Source of the DNA: Deltaproteobacteria bacterium
GTDB taxonomy: Bacteria > Myxococcota_A > Polyangia > Polyangiales > Ga0077539
Direction: 5' to 3'
Assembly (NCBI GenBank): GCA_947494865.1
Contig: CANMAT010000306.1
Coordinates: 1-5,663 of the forward strand
DNA length: 5,663 nt
The notes beneath the pieces are model-generated. The model was given only the letters and a program-made list of their open reading frames with translations, was not told the origin of the DNA and made no database searches. This document shows positions 1-5,663 of this stretch, in pieces. The first letter of the stretch is position 1, and the number at the start of each line of letters is the position of its first letter. The translations under genes and the position numbers were made by a program.

Positions 1-1
1 C

Positions 2-496
2 ACCCTCGTGTGCGCCGTGCTCCAGCGCCAGCGCATGCTCTGGGTCGCGCAGAAGGCCGCCGAGCTCGGCGTGGCGCGCATCCAGCCGGTGTTCACCCTC
101 AAGTCGGTGCAGGCCGACGGCCTCGCCCACGAGAAGGCCCACGCGTGGCCCGCGCAGGCCCTCAAGGGCGCGCGCCAGTGCCGCCGCGGCAGCGTCCCCG
201 AGATGGCGCCCACCGTGCACCTCGAGGCCTTCACGGCCACCGCCCTGTGGAAGAGCGCCGACGTCCGGGTGTTCCTCGACGACCGCGCCGACGAGGCGGG
301 CAACCCGCTCACCGCGTGCCGCTCCCTCATGCTGGTGGTGGGCCCCGAAGGCGGCTTCGCCAACGTCGAGCGTCAGCGCCTCGTCGACGCCGGGGCGCGC
401 CCGCTGCGGCTCGGCGGCCGCGTGCTCCGCGCCGAGACGGCCGTCGTGGCGGGCCTCGTGGTGGCGCAGCACCGCCTCGGCGACATGGGCCTCTAG
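2..496 (+). CDS. rsmE: RsmE, 16S rRNA (uracil-1498-N3)-methyltransferase, 5'-truncated by window edge
   Basis: This is the C-terminal 164 residues of RsmE, the SAM-dependent SPOUT-class enzyme that methylates N3 of U1498 in 16S rRNA of the assembled 30S subunit. The visible part is the trefoil-knot methyltransferase domain. An early QKAAELGV segment matches the family's QKatELGV motif. A GPEGGF motif lies at nt 341-358, and LGGRVLRAETA at nt 410-442 forms the knot and SAM/dimer region. The frame is open from nt 2, and the first ATG in this frame (nt 29) falls inside the conserved domain, so the gene begins upstream. The N-terminal PUA-like RNA-binding domain (roughly 75-80 residues in the family) is therefore off-window. 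Small departures from the usual motifs are TLKSV where many homologues have teRS, and ARQCRR for the AeQsgR stretch. The SAM-site motifs are intact, so I read it as functional. It is followed 35 nt later by a same-strand glycosyltransferase. Confidence 0.93.
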   Translation, partial: TLVCAVLQRQRMLWVAQKAAELGVARIQPVFTLKSVQADGLAHEKAHAWPAQALKGARQCRRGSVPEMAPTVHLEAFTATALWKSADVRVFLDDRADEAGNPLTACRSLMLVVGPEGGFANVERQRLVDAGARPLRLGGRVLRAETAVVAGLVVAQHRLGDMGL

Positions 497-508
497 ACGC
501 TCTCGGTC

Positions 509-528
509 TCGCGGGTGTACTCCCGCGA
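509..528 (+). promoter_or_regulatory. Hairpin between rsmE and the glycosyltransferase start codon
   Basis: A perfect 7-bp inverted repeat, TCGCGGG (509-515) and CCCGCGA (522-528), encloses a 6-nt TGTACT loop. It lies 12 nt after the rsmE stop and ends 3 nt before the ATG at 532. No T-run follows, so it is not a canonical intrinsic terminator. In mRNA it would cover the region where a ribosome-binding site for the next gene should sit, and no good Shine-Dalgarno is visible there. It could lower translation initiation, protect the rsmE transcript end, or be a chance result of the high GC content. Confidence 0.35.
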
Positions 529-531
529 AGC

Positions 532-1608
532 ATGAAGATTCTCTACGGGGTGGTGGGCGAGGGCATGGGCCATGCGATGCGCTCGCGCGTCGTGCTCGAG
601 CACCTGCTCGCGCAGGGGCACGAGGTCGAGATCATGGCGTCGAGCCGCGCGGTCGACTTCCTGTCGAAGCGCTTCAAGGACGTGCACCGAATCCACGGCC
701 TGCACATGATCTACGAAGAGAACCGCGTGCGGCGCGGGGCCACGCTGTGGTCCAACGTCTCCGAGGGGCTCGCGAAGCTGCCCGGGCAGATCGCGGCGTA
801 TTTCGAGCTCATTCGCGACTTCAAGCCCGACGTCGTGGTGAGCGACTTCGAATCGTGGACGTACCTCTTCGGCGCCGCCCACCGCCTGCCGATCATCTCG
901 ATCGACAACATGCAGGTCATCAACCGCTGCGCGCACCCGCCGGAGGTCATCGCGGGCCACGAGGCGTCGTTTCAGCTCACCCGGGGCTTCATCAAGAGCA
1001 AGCTCCCGGGCTGCAAGCACTACCTCATCACCACGTTCTTCTATCCCCCCGTTCGCAAGGAGCACACGAGCCTCCACCCGCCCATCTTGCGCCCCGAGAT
1101 CCTCGCGGCGAAGAGCACCCGCGGCGACCACCTGCTCGTCTACCAGACCGCCGAGGGGCACGACGCGCTGCTCGACGCGCTGCGCGCCACGGGCCGCGAG
1201 TGCCGCATCTACGGCATGCGCCGCGGCCTCACCGAAGACTTCGTCGACGGCGCGCTGCGCTACCGCCCCTTCAGCGAGCAGGGCTTCATCGACGACCTCG
1301 CGTCGTGCCGCGCCGTGATCGCGGGCGGCGGCTTCACCCTCATGGGCGAGGCCGTGTACCTCCGCAAGCCCATGCTCGCGGTGCCCCTCGCCCTGCAGTT
1401 CGAACAGGTGCTCAACGCGCGCTGGCTCGAGCGCCTGGGCTACGGCATGGAGGCCGCGAGCCTCCACGACGGCGCCGTCATCCAGCGCTTCCTCGACGCC
1501 GTGCCCGCGTGCGAAGAGAGGCTCGCGGGCTACGCGCAAGCGGGCAACACGGCCCTCCTCGGCGCGCTCTACGCGCTGCTCGACCGCGCCGCCGCCGGCG
1601 TGCTCTAG
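532..1608 (+). CDS. GT-B glycosyltransferase, MJ1255/VC2487-like family
   Basis: This complete 358-residue protein resembles the MJ1255/VC2487-type glycosyltransferases (Pfam Glyco_trans_1_3-like), distant relatives of MurG and UDP-glucuronosyltransferases. These transfer a sugar from a nucleotide donor, and the acceptor is generally unknown. The N-terminal Rossmann half opens with MKILYGVVGEGMGH (residues 1-14), the glycine-rich loop used in this fold for acceptor or phosphate contacts, and has VVVSDFES around 101-108. The C-terminal half has the donor-site signature GGGFTLMGEA (265-274), followed by KPMLAVPL (279-286) and QFEQVLNA (289-296), the equivalent of the MurG/UGT GG-T-E...P...Q..NA pattern. 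There is no signal peptide or membrane helix, so it is probably cytosolic or peripheral at the inner membrane. ATG 532 is chosen because the family motif starts there; the frame is open further upstream, but that sequence overlaps rsmE and does not resemble protein. There is no strong ribosome-binding site. Substrate cannot be assigned; lipid or surface-polysaccharide glycosylation is a guess. Confidence 0.85.
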   Translation: MKILYGVVGEGMGHAMRSRVVLEHLLAQGHEVEIMASSRAVDFLSKRFKDVHRIHGLHMIYEENRVRRGATLWSNVSEGLAKLPGQIAAYFELIRDFKPDVVVSDFESWTYLFGAAHRLPIISIDNMQVINRCAHPPEVIAGHEASFQLTRGFIKSKLPGCKHYLITTFFYPPVRKEHTSLHPPILRPEILAAKSTRGDHLLVYQTAEGHDALLDALRATGRECRIYGMRRGLTEDFVDGALRYRPFSEQGFIDDLASCRAVIAGGGFTLMGEAVYLRKPMLAVPLALQFEQVLNARWLERLGYGMEAASLHDGAVIQRFLDAVPACEERLAGYAQAGNTALLGALYALLDRAAAGVL

Positions 1609-1627
1609 CGGGCCCCGCGGCAGCGCG

Positions 1628-3418
1628 ATGGCCCTCCGCGACGACGCCGACCTGACCGAGACCGTGGCCCGCCTCGAGGAGGCGCTGGCGCGGCAGACGG
1701 CCCGCGTGCGCACCCTCAACGAGACGTCGCGCGCGTTCTCCGAGGCCGTGGGCGACTACGCGCACCTGCTCGACGTGGTGGCCCGGCGCGCGGCCGACGT
1801 GATCGGCGACCTGTGCACCGTGCGGCTCATCTCCGACGACGGCGCGCACTTCGCCGAGGCGGCGATCTATCACGGCGACGAGGCCTGCGTGCGCGTCGTG
1901 CGAGGGGCCATCGCGCGCGTCCAGCAGCGCACCGACGAGGGCTTCCTCGGGCGGGTGCTCCAGGGCGACGACGGGCTCCTCGTCCCCGAGCTCACGCTCG
2001 CGCAGGCGATCGCGGCCACGCGGCCCGAGTACCGCGAGGCCCTCGAGGCGTGCCCGTTCTACAGCGTGGTGGGCGCGCCGCTCCGCGCGCAGGGGCGCAC
2101 CTTCGGGGCGATCTCGCTCATTCGCACCGCGCCCGGCCGATCGTACACGCGCGACGACCTCACGCTCCTGCGAGACCTCGCCGACCGCGCCGCGCTCGCC
2201 GTCGCCAACGCCCGCATGGTCGACGCGCTGCGGCGCACCCGCGAGGCGGCGGAGCGCGAGGTGGCGGCGCGCACCGAAGACCTCGCGCGGGTCAACGCGC
2301 GGCTGAAGGCCCACGAGCGCTTCCTCGAGTCGATCGTCGAGAACATCCCCGACATGATCTTCGTGAAAGACGCGCGCGAGCTGCGCTTCGTGCGCTTCAA
2401 CCGCGCGGGCGAAGACCTCCTCGGGTTCGAACGCGACGCGCTCATCGGCAAGAGCGACTACGACCTCTTCCCCGAGGCCGACGCCGATGCCTTCACGGCG
2501 AAAGACCGCGAGGTGCTCGCCGGTCGCGCGGTGGTCGACGTCCCCCGCGAGCCCATTCACACGCGCCTCCAGGGCACGCGGCTCCTGCACACGCGCAAGG
2601 TGCCCGTGCTCGACGCCGAGGGGCGCCCCGAGTACCTGCTGGGCATCTCCGAAGACATCACGGCCCGCGTGCGCGCCGAGGAGGCCCTCGCGCGCCGCAC
2701 CGAGGAGCTCGCGCGCTCCAACCGCGAGCTCGAGGAGTTCGCCTACGTCGCCTCGCACGACCTGCAGGAGCCCCTGCGCAAGATCAGCGCCTTCGGCGAG
2801 ATGCTCACCGAGGCGCTCGGCGCGGCGCTCACCCCCGAGGGGGCGAGCTACCTCGCGCGCATGCGCGCCTCCGCCCAGCGCATGCAGGCGCTCGTCAACG
2901 ATCTGCTCGCGTTCTCGCGCGTGTCAACCACCGGCCGAGGCTTCTCGCGGGTGAGCCTCGCCGCCGTGGTCGACGAGGTGCTCACCGACCTCGAGGTGCG
3001 CGTGCGCGAGAGCGGCGCGACCGTCGAGGTGGGGCCGCTCCCCGTCGTCGAGGCCGACCCGGTGCAGATGCGTCAGCTCATGCAGAACCTGCTCTCCAAC
3101 GCGCTGAAGTTTCGCCGCGAGGGCGCCGCCCCGCGCGTGCGGGTGAGCGCGAGCGACGGCAGCGCGCCGCGCTGCGAGGTGCGCGTCGCCGACGACGGCA
3201 TCGGCTTCGACGAGCGGTACCTCGACCGGATTTTCAAGCCCTTTCAGCGCCTCAACGCGGTGCGCCTCTACGAGGGCACGGGCATCGGCCTCGCCATCTG
3301 CCGCAAGATCGTCGAGCGCCACGGGGGCACCCTCACCGCCGCCAGCGCGCCGGGGGCGGGCGCGACCTTCACCGCCACGCTGCCGTGGACGCGCCGCGCC
3401 GAGCCGTCGGCGCCCTAA
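1628..3418 (+). CDS. Soluble GAF-PAS sensor histidine kinase
   Basis: This is a 596-residue kinase without membrane segments, so it should sense a cytoplasmic or diffusible cue. In order: N-terminal coiled coil (about 8-38); GAF domain (about 45-196); signalling helix (about 198-230); PAS domain (about 231-348, opening with SIVENIPDMIFVKD and closing with GISEDIT); second linker helix (345-370); HisKA (371-432); HATPase_c (about 475-588). The H-box ASHDLQEPLRK puts the phospho-accepting His at 377 (codon 2756-2758). The N-box is NLLSNALKF (N487/N491), the D-box DDGIGF (522-527), the F-box IFKPF (535-539) and the G2-box GTGIGL (550-555), so every ATP-site motif is present. The FAYVASHDLQEPLR form of the H-box is typical of phytochrome-like kinases, but the GAF lacks an evident bilin-binding Cys context; C63 lies in the generic D-x-C motif of GAF domains. 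It has no receiver or output domain, so phosphate must pass to another protein. It starts 19 nt after the glycosyltransferase with a weak ribosome-binding site, and ends 6 nt from the convergent gene's stop. Confidence 0.95.
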   Translation: MALRDDADLTETVARLEEALARQTARVRTLNETSRAFSEAVGDYAHLLDVVARRAADVIGDLCTVRLISDDGAHFAEAAIYHGDEACVRVVRGAIARVQQRTDEGFLGRVLQGDDGLLVPELTLAQAIAATRPEYREALEACPFYSVVGAPLRAQGRTFGAISLIRTAPGRSYTRDDLTLLRDLADRAALAVANARMVDALRRTREAAEREVAARTEDLARVNARLKAHERFLESIVENIPDMIFVKDARELRFVRFNRAGEDLLGFERDALIGKSDYDLFPEADADAFTAKDREVLAGRAVVDVPREPIHTRLQGTRLLHTRKVPVLDAEGRPEYLLGISEDITARVRAEEALARRTEELARSNRELEEFAYVASHDLQEPLRKISAFGEMLTEALGAALTPEGASYLARMRASAQRMQALVNDLLAFSRVSTTGRGFSRVSLAAVVDEVLTDLEVRVRESGATVEVGPLPVVEADPVQMRQLMQNLLSNALKFRREGAAPRVRVSASDGSAPRCEVRVADDGIGFDERYLDRIFKPFQRLNAVRLYEGTGIGLAICRKIVERHGGTLTAASAPGAGATFTATLPWTRRAEPSAP

Positions 3419-3424
3419 CGCACC

Positions 3425-4774
3425 TCACACGATCGAGTCGCGGCCCGAGAGCGCGCGGCGGTCGCGCGGGAGGCGCACCACGAAGGTGGCGCCGCGGCCG
3501 GGCTCCGACGACACCACGATCTCGCCCATGTGCTCCTGCACGATGCCATAGCTGATCGAGAGGCCGAGGCCCGTCCCCTCGCCCGGGGGCTTCGTGGTGA
3601 CGAAGGGCTCGAAGATGCGCCCCGCCACCTCGGGCGCGATGCCCTCGCCGCGGTCTGCCACGGACACCTCGACCCAGGCGCCCGCGAGCCGCGTCTCGAC
3701 GGCGACGTCGCCGCCGACGGGCGAGGCGTCGATGGCGTTGGCGACGAGGTTCATCACCACCTGGTTGATCTTCGAGGGCTGGTGGTACACGCGCCCCACG
3801 GGGCCGAGCGCGAGGCTCAGCGTGACGCGCCGCTGCGCCGCGCGGCCGCGCAGCACGTTGATCGTCGAGGCCACGCCGGCGTCGAGGTCGACGTCGTCGA
3901 AGTCGCCGCGGTCGAGGCGCGCGAACACGCGCAGGTCGAGCACGAGCTGAAGAATGCGGCTCAGGCCGTCGCGCGTGCTCGCCCACTGCGCGGGCAGGTG
4001 GGTGAGCACGTACGGGAGGTCGAGGCGCGCGGCGGCGTCGCGGATCTCCTCGGCGAGCGCCGGGGCCTCGCGGGCGAGCACGGCGTCGGCGGTCTGGTAG
4101 CGCTCGACGAGGGCCGCGAGGCCGCCCACGTCGCGCTGGAGCACGGCCACGTTGTTGATCACGTACGCGAGGGGGTTGTTCACCTCGTGGGCGATGCCCG
4201 CGACCATCTGCCCGAAGGCCGCGAGCTTCTCGGCTTGAACCAGGTGCGCCTGCGCGAGCTTCAGGGCCTCGTGGGCCTCGCGCTCCGAGCGGGCGACGCG
4301 CTCGAGGTCCTCGGTGCGCGCGCGGATGCGGGCCTCGAGCTCCTCGTTGGCGCGGCGCAGGGCGTCTTGCGCGGCGCGGCGGTCGCGGCGCCCGTCGGCC
4401 TCGCGCAGCTCGCGCTCGATGGCGGGCGCGAGGCGCGAGAGGTTGCCCTTGAAGATGTAGTCGTGCGCGCCCGAGAGCATGGCGGTCACGCCGAGCTCGT
4501 CGCCCATGGCGCCCGATACGATGATGAAGGGCACGTCGCGGCCCTCGGCGCGAAACACCGCGAGTACGTCGAGGGCGGTGACGGCGCCGAGGCTGTAGTC
4601 TGACAGGACGACGTCGTAGGGCCCGGCGAGGGCGGCGCGCAGCTCGGCGAGGGTCTCGACGCGGCGGATGTCGGGCGCGTACCCCGAGCGGCGGAGCTGG
4701 CGCTCGATGAGGAGCTGCGCGTCGGGGTCGTCTTCGACGAAGAGCACCGAGAGGGGCCGCAAGGGATCGCTCAT
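3425..4774 (-). CDS. Receiver-histidine kinase (N-terminal REC, C-terminal kinase core)
   Basis: This 449-residue cytoplasmic protein has its receiver before its kinase. The REC domain (about 7-125) has acidic residues E14-D15-D16, phospho-acceptor D59 (VVLSDYS), S87 in place of the common Thr (IIVSGAM) and K109 (DYIFKGN). A long charged coiled coil follows (about 125-188). The kinase has H196 in GIAHEVNNPL (codon 4187-4189), N-box N342/N346 in MNLVANAIDA, D-box DRGEGI (374-379), F-box IFEPFVTTK (387-395) and G2-box GTGLGLS (400-406). This is the NtrB/ZraS-like HPK4 style. About 75 residues (210-285) separate the two DHp helices, longer than in minimal HisKA domains. There is no separate sensory domain, so the receiver is the apparent input: phosphorylation of D59 would tune kinase activity. 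Start ATG 4774 overlaps the upstream regulator's TGA by four bases (ATGA), implying translational coupling, and there is no strong ribosome-binding site of its own. The frame stays open to 5434, but that part overlaps the upstream gene and is noise. Its phosphate acceptor is not in this protein. Confidence 0.95.
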   Translation of the reverse strand: MSDPLRPLSVLFVEDDPDAQLLIERQLRRSGYAPDIRRVETLAELRAALAGPYDVVLSDYSLGAVTALDVLAVFRAEGRDVPFIIVSGAMGDELGVTAMLSGAHDYIFKGNLSRLAPAIERELREADGRRDRRAAQDALRRANEELEARIRARTEDLERVARSEREAHEALKLAQAHLVQAEKLAAFGQMVAGIAHEVNNPLAYVINNVAVLQRDVGGLAALVERYQTADAVLAREAPALAEEIRDAAARLDLPYVLTHLPAQWASTRDGLSRILQLVLDLRVFARLDRGDFDDVDLDAGVASTINVLRGRAAQRRVTLSLALGPVGRVYHQPSKINQVVMNLVANAIDASPVGGDVAVETRLAGAWVEVSVADRGEGIAPEVAGRIFEPFVTTKPPGEGTGLGLSISYGIVQEHMGEIVVSSEPGRGATFVVRLPRDRRALSGRDSIV

Positions 4775-5223
4775 GGCTCGCTGGGAAGGGCGACCACCTC
4801 CGACCAGTAGCGGCCGATGAGGCGCACGGCCTCGACGAGGCCCTCGAAGGAGGTGGGCTTGGTGACGAACGAGTTGGCGCCGAGGTCGTACGTGTTGTTC
4901 ACGTCTTCGGCGGCGCTCGAGGTGGTGAGCACCACCACGGGGATGCGCCGCAGCGCGGGGCTCGCCTTGATGTCGCGCAGCGCCTCGCGGCCGTCTTTGC
5001 GGGGCATGTTGAGGTCGAGGAGGATCAGCGCGGGGCGCGGCGACGACTGCGGGTCGGCGAAGGCGCCGCGGCGGTGCAGATAGTCGAGCAGCTCCTCGCC
5101 GTTGTGCACGAAGCGCAGCTCGTTGGCGATCTGCGCGCGCTGGAACGCCGCGCGCGTGAGGAGGCAGTCGTCGTCGTCGTCGTCGGCCATCAGAATCGTG
5201 AGCGGGGCGCTTTGTTTGTCCAC
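4771..5223 (-). CDS. Rcp1-like single-domain response regulator (GTG start)
   Basis: This 150-residue stand-alone receiver (CheY fold) belongs to the Rcp1-like group, the partners of Cph1-type phytochrome kinases. It has an acidic pocket of six Asp (residues 14-19), a GEELLDYLHRRG stretch typical of the group, phospho-acceptor D70 in LILLDLNMPRKDG, switch Thr T100/T101 in VVVLTTS, and TKP with K122. The C-terminal helix ends in RYWSEVVALP, also typical of the group. No DNA-binding or enzyme domain follows, so it must act by shuttling phosphate or by protein contact. The start is GTG 5223: a GGAGGT Shine-Dalgarno lies 7 nt upstream, and the next Met (5190) would remove beta-strand 1. The frame runs open to an ATG at 5388, but that 55-residue extension looks non-coding and would place the strong ribosome-binding site inside the gene. 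It is the first gene of a two-gene operon and ends in the ATGA overlap with the receiver-kinase. Confidence 0.95.
   Translation of the reverse strand: MDKQSAPLTILMADDDDDDCLLTRAAFQRAQIANELRFVHNGEELLDYLHRRGAFADPQSSPRPALILLDLNMPRKDGREALRDIKASPALRRIPVVVLTTSSAAEDVNNTYDLGANSFVTKPTSFEGLVEAVRLIGRYWSEVVALPSEP
5167..5184 (-). repeat. (GAC)6 trinucleotide tract inside the response regulator
   Basis: Six perfect tandem GAC codons (GTC on the + strand) encode Asp14-Asp19, the acidic metal-binding pocket of the single-domain receiver. In related receivers this stretch reads roughly EDDPDD, so the tract matches the family length and is not an added expansion. A pure 18-nt triplet repeat can in principle slip in whole codons, which would shift the pocket by one residue without breaking the frame. 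Confidence 0.9.
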
Positions 5224-5432
5224 CGGTCGAACCTCCCTTCGCGCAAGCAACAGAGCGAGCGCCCCAGAAACGGAACATGCCCCACGGCGGAACACAACAG
5301 AGCCGCGCGCCCCGAAGCGCGGAAGCGCGCCCACGCCCGGTGACCCGAAGATTCGCGGGGAAATCCCGGTAGCGGCGGGCACTCGCATGGAAGGCGTTGT
5401 CGCGTGCGAACAGGGCGTGTACCAAGTGCGGC
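5224..5432. promoter_or_regulatory. Divergent intergenic region between the response-regulator operon and the HEAT-repeat gene
   Basis: These 209 nt should hold the promoters of both divergent transcripts. Base composition is less extreme than in the flanking genes, with A-rich patches around 5257-5300. I could not identify convincing sigma70 -35/-10 pairs or a sigma54 GG-N10-GC site on either strand. Local structure includes a 6-bp inverted repeat CCGCGC (5303-5308) / GCGCGG (5317-5322) with an 8-nt loop, an adjacent 8-bp tandem GAAGCGCG (5314-5321 and 5322-5329), and two copies of CCCGGT (5336-5341, 5365-5370). Any of these could be an operator, but all are short and GC-rich enough to arise by chance. 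Confidence 0.5.
5231..5237 (-). promoter_or_regulatory. Strong Shine-Dalgarno that fixes the GTG start of the response regulator
   Basis: On the minus strand the sequence GGGAGGT contains the core GGAGGT complement of the 16S rRNA 3' end, with 7 nt to GTG 5223. It is the clearest ribosome-binding site in the window; the other genes have weak ones or rely on overlap. It decides against both the longer ATG start at 5388 and the internal ATG at 5190. Confidence 0.75.
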
Positions 5433-5663
5433 ATGACCGTGAGCGAGGCCCCGGTGTGGGCGGTCGAGTCCCTGATCGCGCTCGCGGCGCACGCCGACGA
5501 CGAGGTGCGCGCGTGGGCCGTCTCGCGCCTCGGCCGCAGCCCCGAGCCCGAGGCCTCCGCGGCCCTGGTGCGCGCCCTGTCCGACGCCTCGGCGCCCGTG
5601 GTGCTCGAGGCCGTGCACGCCCTCCGCGCGCGCGGCGACGGCGAGGCGCTCGAGGCCGCCCGG
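5433..5663 (+). CDS. HEAT-repeat protein, 3'-truncated by window edge
   Basis: This reading frame is open from ATG 5433 to the window end (77 codons, no stop). The peptide begins MTVSEAPVWAVESLIALAAH and shows two helical repeats of about 31 residues, near 11-41 and 42-72. Hydrophobic positions recur at that spacing: L14/L45, A18/L49, V25/V56, A29/A60 and L33/L64, with a D/S-x-x-V turn before the second helix of each. That is the PBS-lyase/HEAT pattern of a solenoid scaffold used for protein-protein binding. Codon third positions are strongly G/C, as in neighbouring genes. No good ribosome-binding site precedes the ATG; GTG 5439 and TTG 5397 are in-frame alternatives. Specific function cannot be told from the visible part. 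It is divergent from the response-regulator operon. Confidence 0.75.
   Translation, partial: MTVSEAPVWAVESLIALAAHADDEVRAWAVSRLGRSPEPEASAALVRALSDASAPVVLEAVHALRARGDGEALEAAR

Noticed and set aside
45..200. Redox or bilin-binding Cys in the kinase GAF domain (residue numbers of the 1628-3418 protein: C63, C87, C142)
   Set aside because: C63 fits the ordinary D-x-C motif of many GAF domains. None of the three sits in a phytochrome-like Cys-His context, so no ligand claim is supportable.
493..1719. Long minus-strand open frame (408 codons) opposite the glycosyltransferase
   Set aside because: The peptide is Arg/Ala/Val-rich and of low complexity, with no recognisable motif. It is antisense to a gene with full family motifs, as expected of GC-rich shadow frames.
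1478..2758. Long minus-strand open frame (426 codons) opposite the sensor kinase
   Set aside because: It is antisense to the GAF-PAS-HisKA region, which has all catalytic motifs. The antisense peptide is repetitive and resembles no family.
3530..4603. Plus-strand open frame (357 codons) opposite the receiver-kinase
   Set aside because: It is a shadow of the real minus-strand gene. Its sequence is rich in short charged repeats, and it has no domain or ribosome-binding site.
5303..5330. Possible rho-independent terminator or operator from the CCGCGC/GCGCGG inverted repeat
   Set aside because: It has only a 6-bp stem, an 8-nt loop and no T-run, and it sits between divergent starts. It is recorded only as local structure within the intergenic region.
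5224..5388. A 55-residue N-terminal extension of the response regulator, with a weakly hydrophobic GALALLL stretch suggesting a signal or membrane segment
   Set aside because: The strong GGAGGT at 5231-5236 is correctly spaced for GTG 5223, and receivers of this type have no such extension. The hydrophobic stretch is too short for a membrane helix.
4775..5434. Extension of the receiver-kinase to an ATG at 5434, giving a 669-residue protein
   Set aside because: The extra 220 residues overlap the response-regulator gene in another frame and are Arg/Pro-rich noise. The receiver domain begins right after ATG 4774, which forms a standard ATGA overlap.

Overview
The window is very GC-rich and densely coded, with codon third positions dominated by G and C. 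It carries multidomain soluble histidine kinases, an Rcp1-type single-domain response regulator and a HEAT-repeat protein. This suits a high-GC, signalling-rich bacterium, and a myxobacterial (Myxococcota/deltaproteobacterial) chromosome is my best guess. That is inference from style only; no marker in the window fixes the taxonomy.

Layout. Positions 2-1608 (+) hold the 3' two-thirds of rsmE (16S rRNA m3U1498 methyltransferase), then a 35-nt gap with a hairpin, then a complete 358-residue GT-B glycosyltransferase of the MJ1255/VC2487-like family. After a 19-nt gap comes a 596-residue GAF-PAS-HisKA-HATPase sensor kinase (1628-3418, +). It ends only 6 nt from the stop of a convergent minus-strand operon. 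That operon starts at 5223 with a GTG-initiated Rcp1-like single-domain response regulator (150 residues). It continues through a 4-base ATGA stop/start overlap into a 449-residue protein with an N-terminal receiver and a C-terminal histidine kinase core. A divergent intergenic region of about 209 nt (5224-5432) separates this operon from the start of a HEAT-repeat gene that runs off the right edge.

How the genes may work together. The three signalling genes (1628-5223) look like one phosphorelay neighbourhood: a soluble sensor kinase, a free receiver, and a receiver-controlled kinase. None of the three has a DNA-binding or enzymatic output domain, so the output must lie outside the window or be a protein-protein interaction. 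The sensor kinase has the His-box style of phytochrome-like kinases, whose known partners are Rcp1-type receivers, so the free receiver may link the two kinases. rsmE and the glycosyltransferase are probably co-oriented housekeeping or envelope genes with no evident link to the relay.

I see no CRISPR array, mobile element, tRNA, rRNA or defence gene. All coding material belongs to known families. The unusual aspects are arrangement and details (convergent kinase ends, receiver-first kinase, a (GAC)6 tract in the receiver acidic pocket, a hairpin against a start codon), not a clearly new system.
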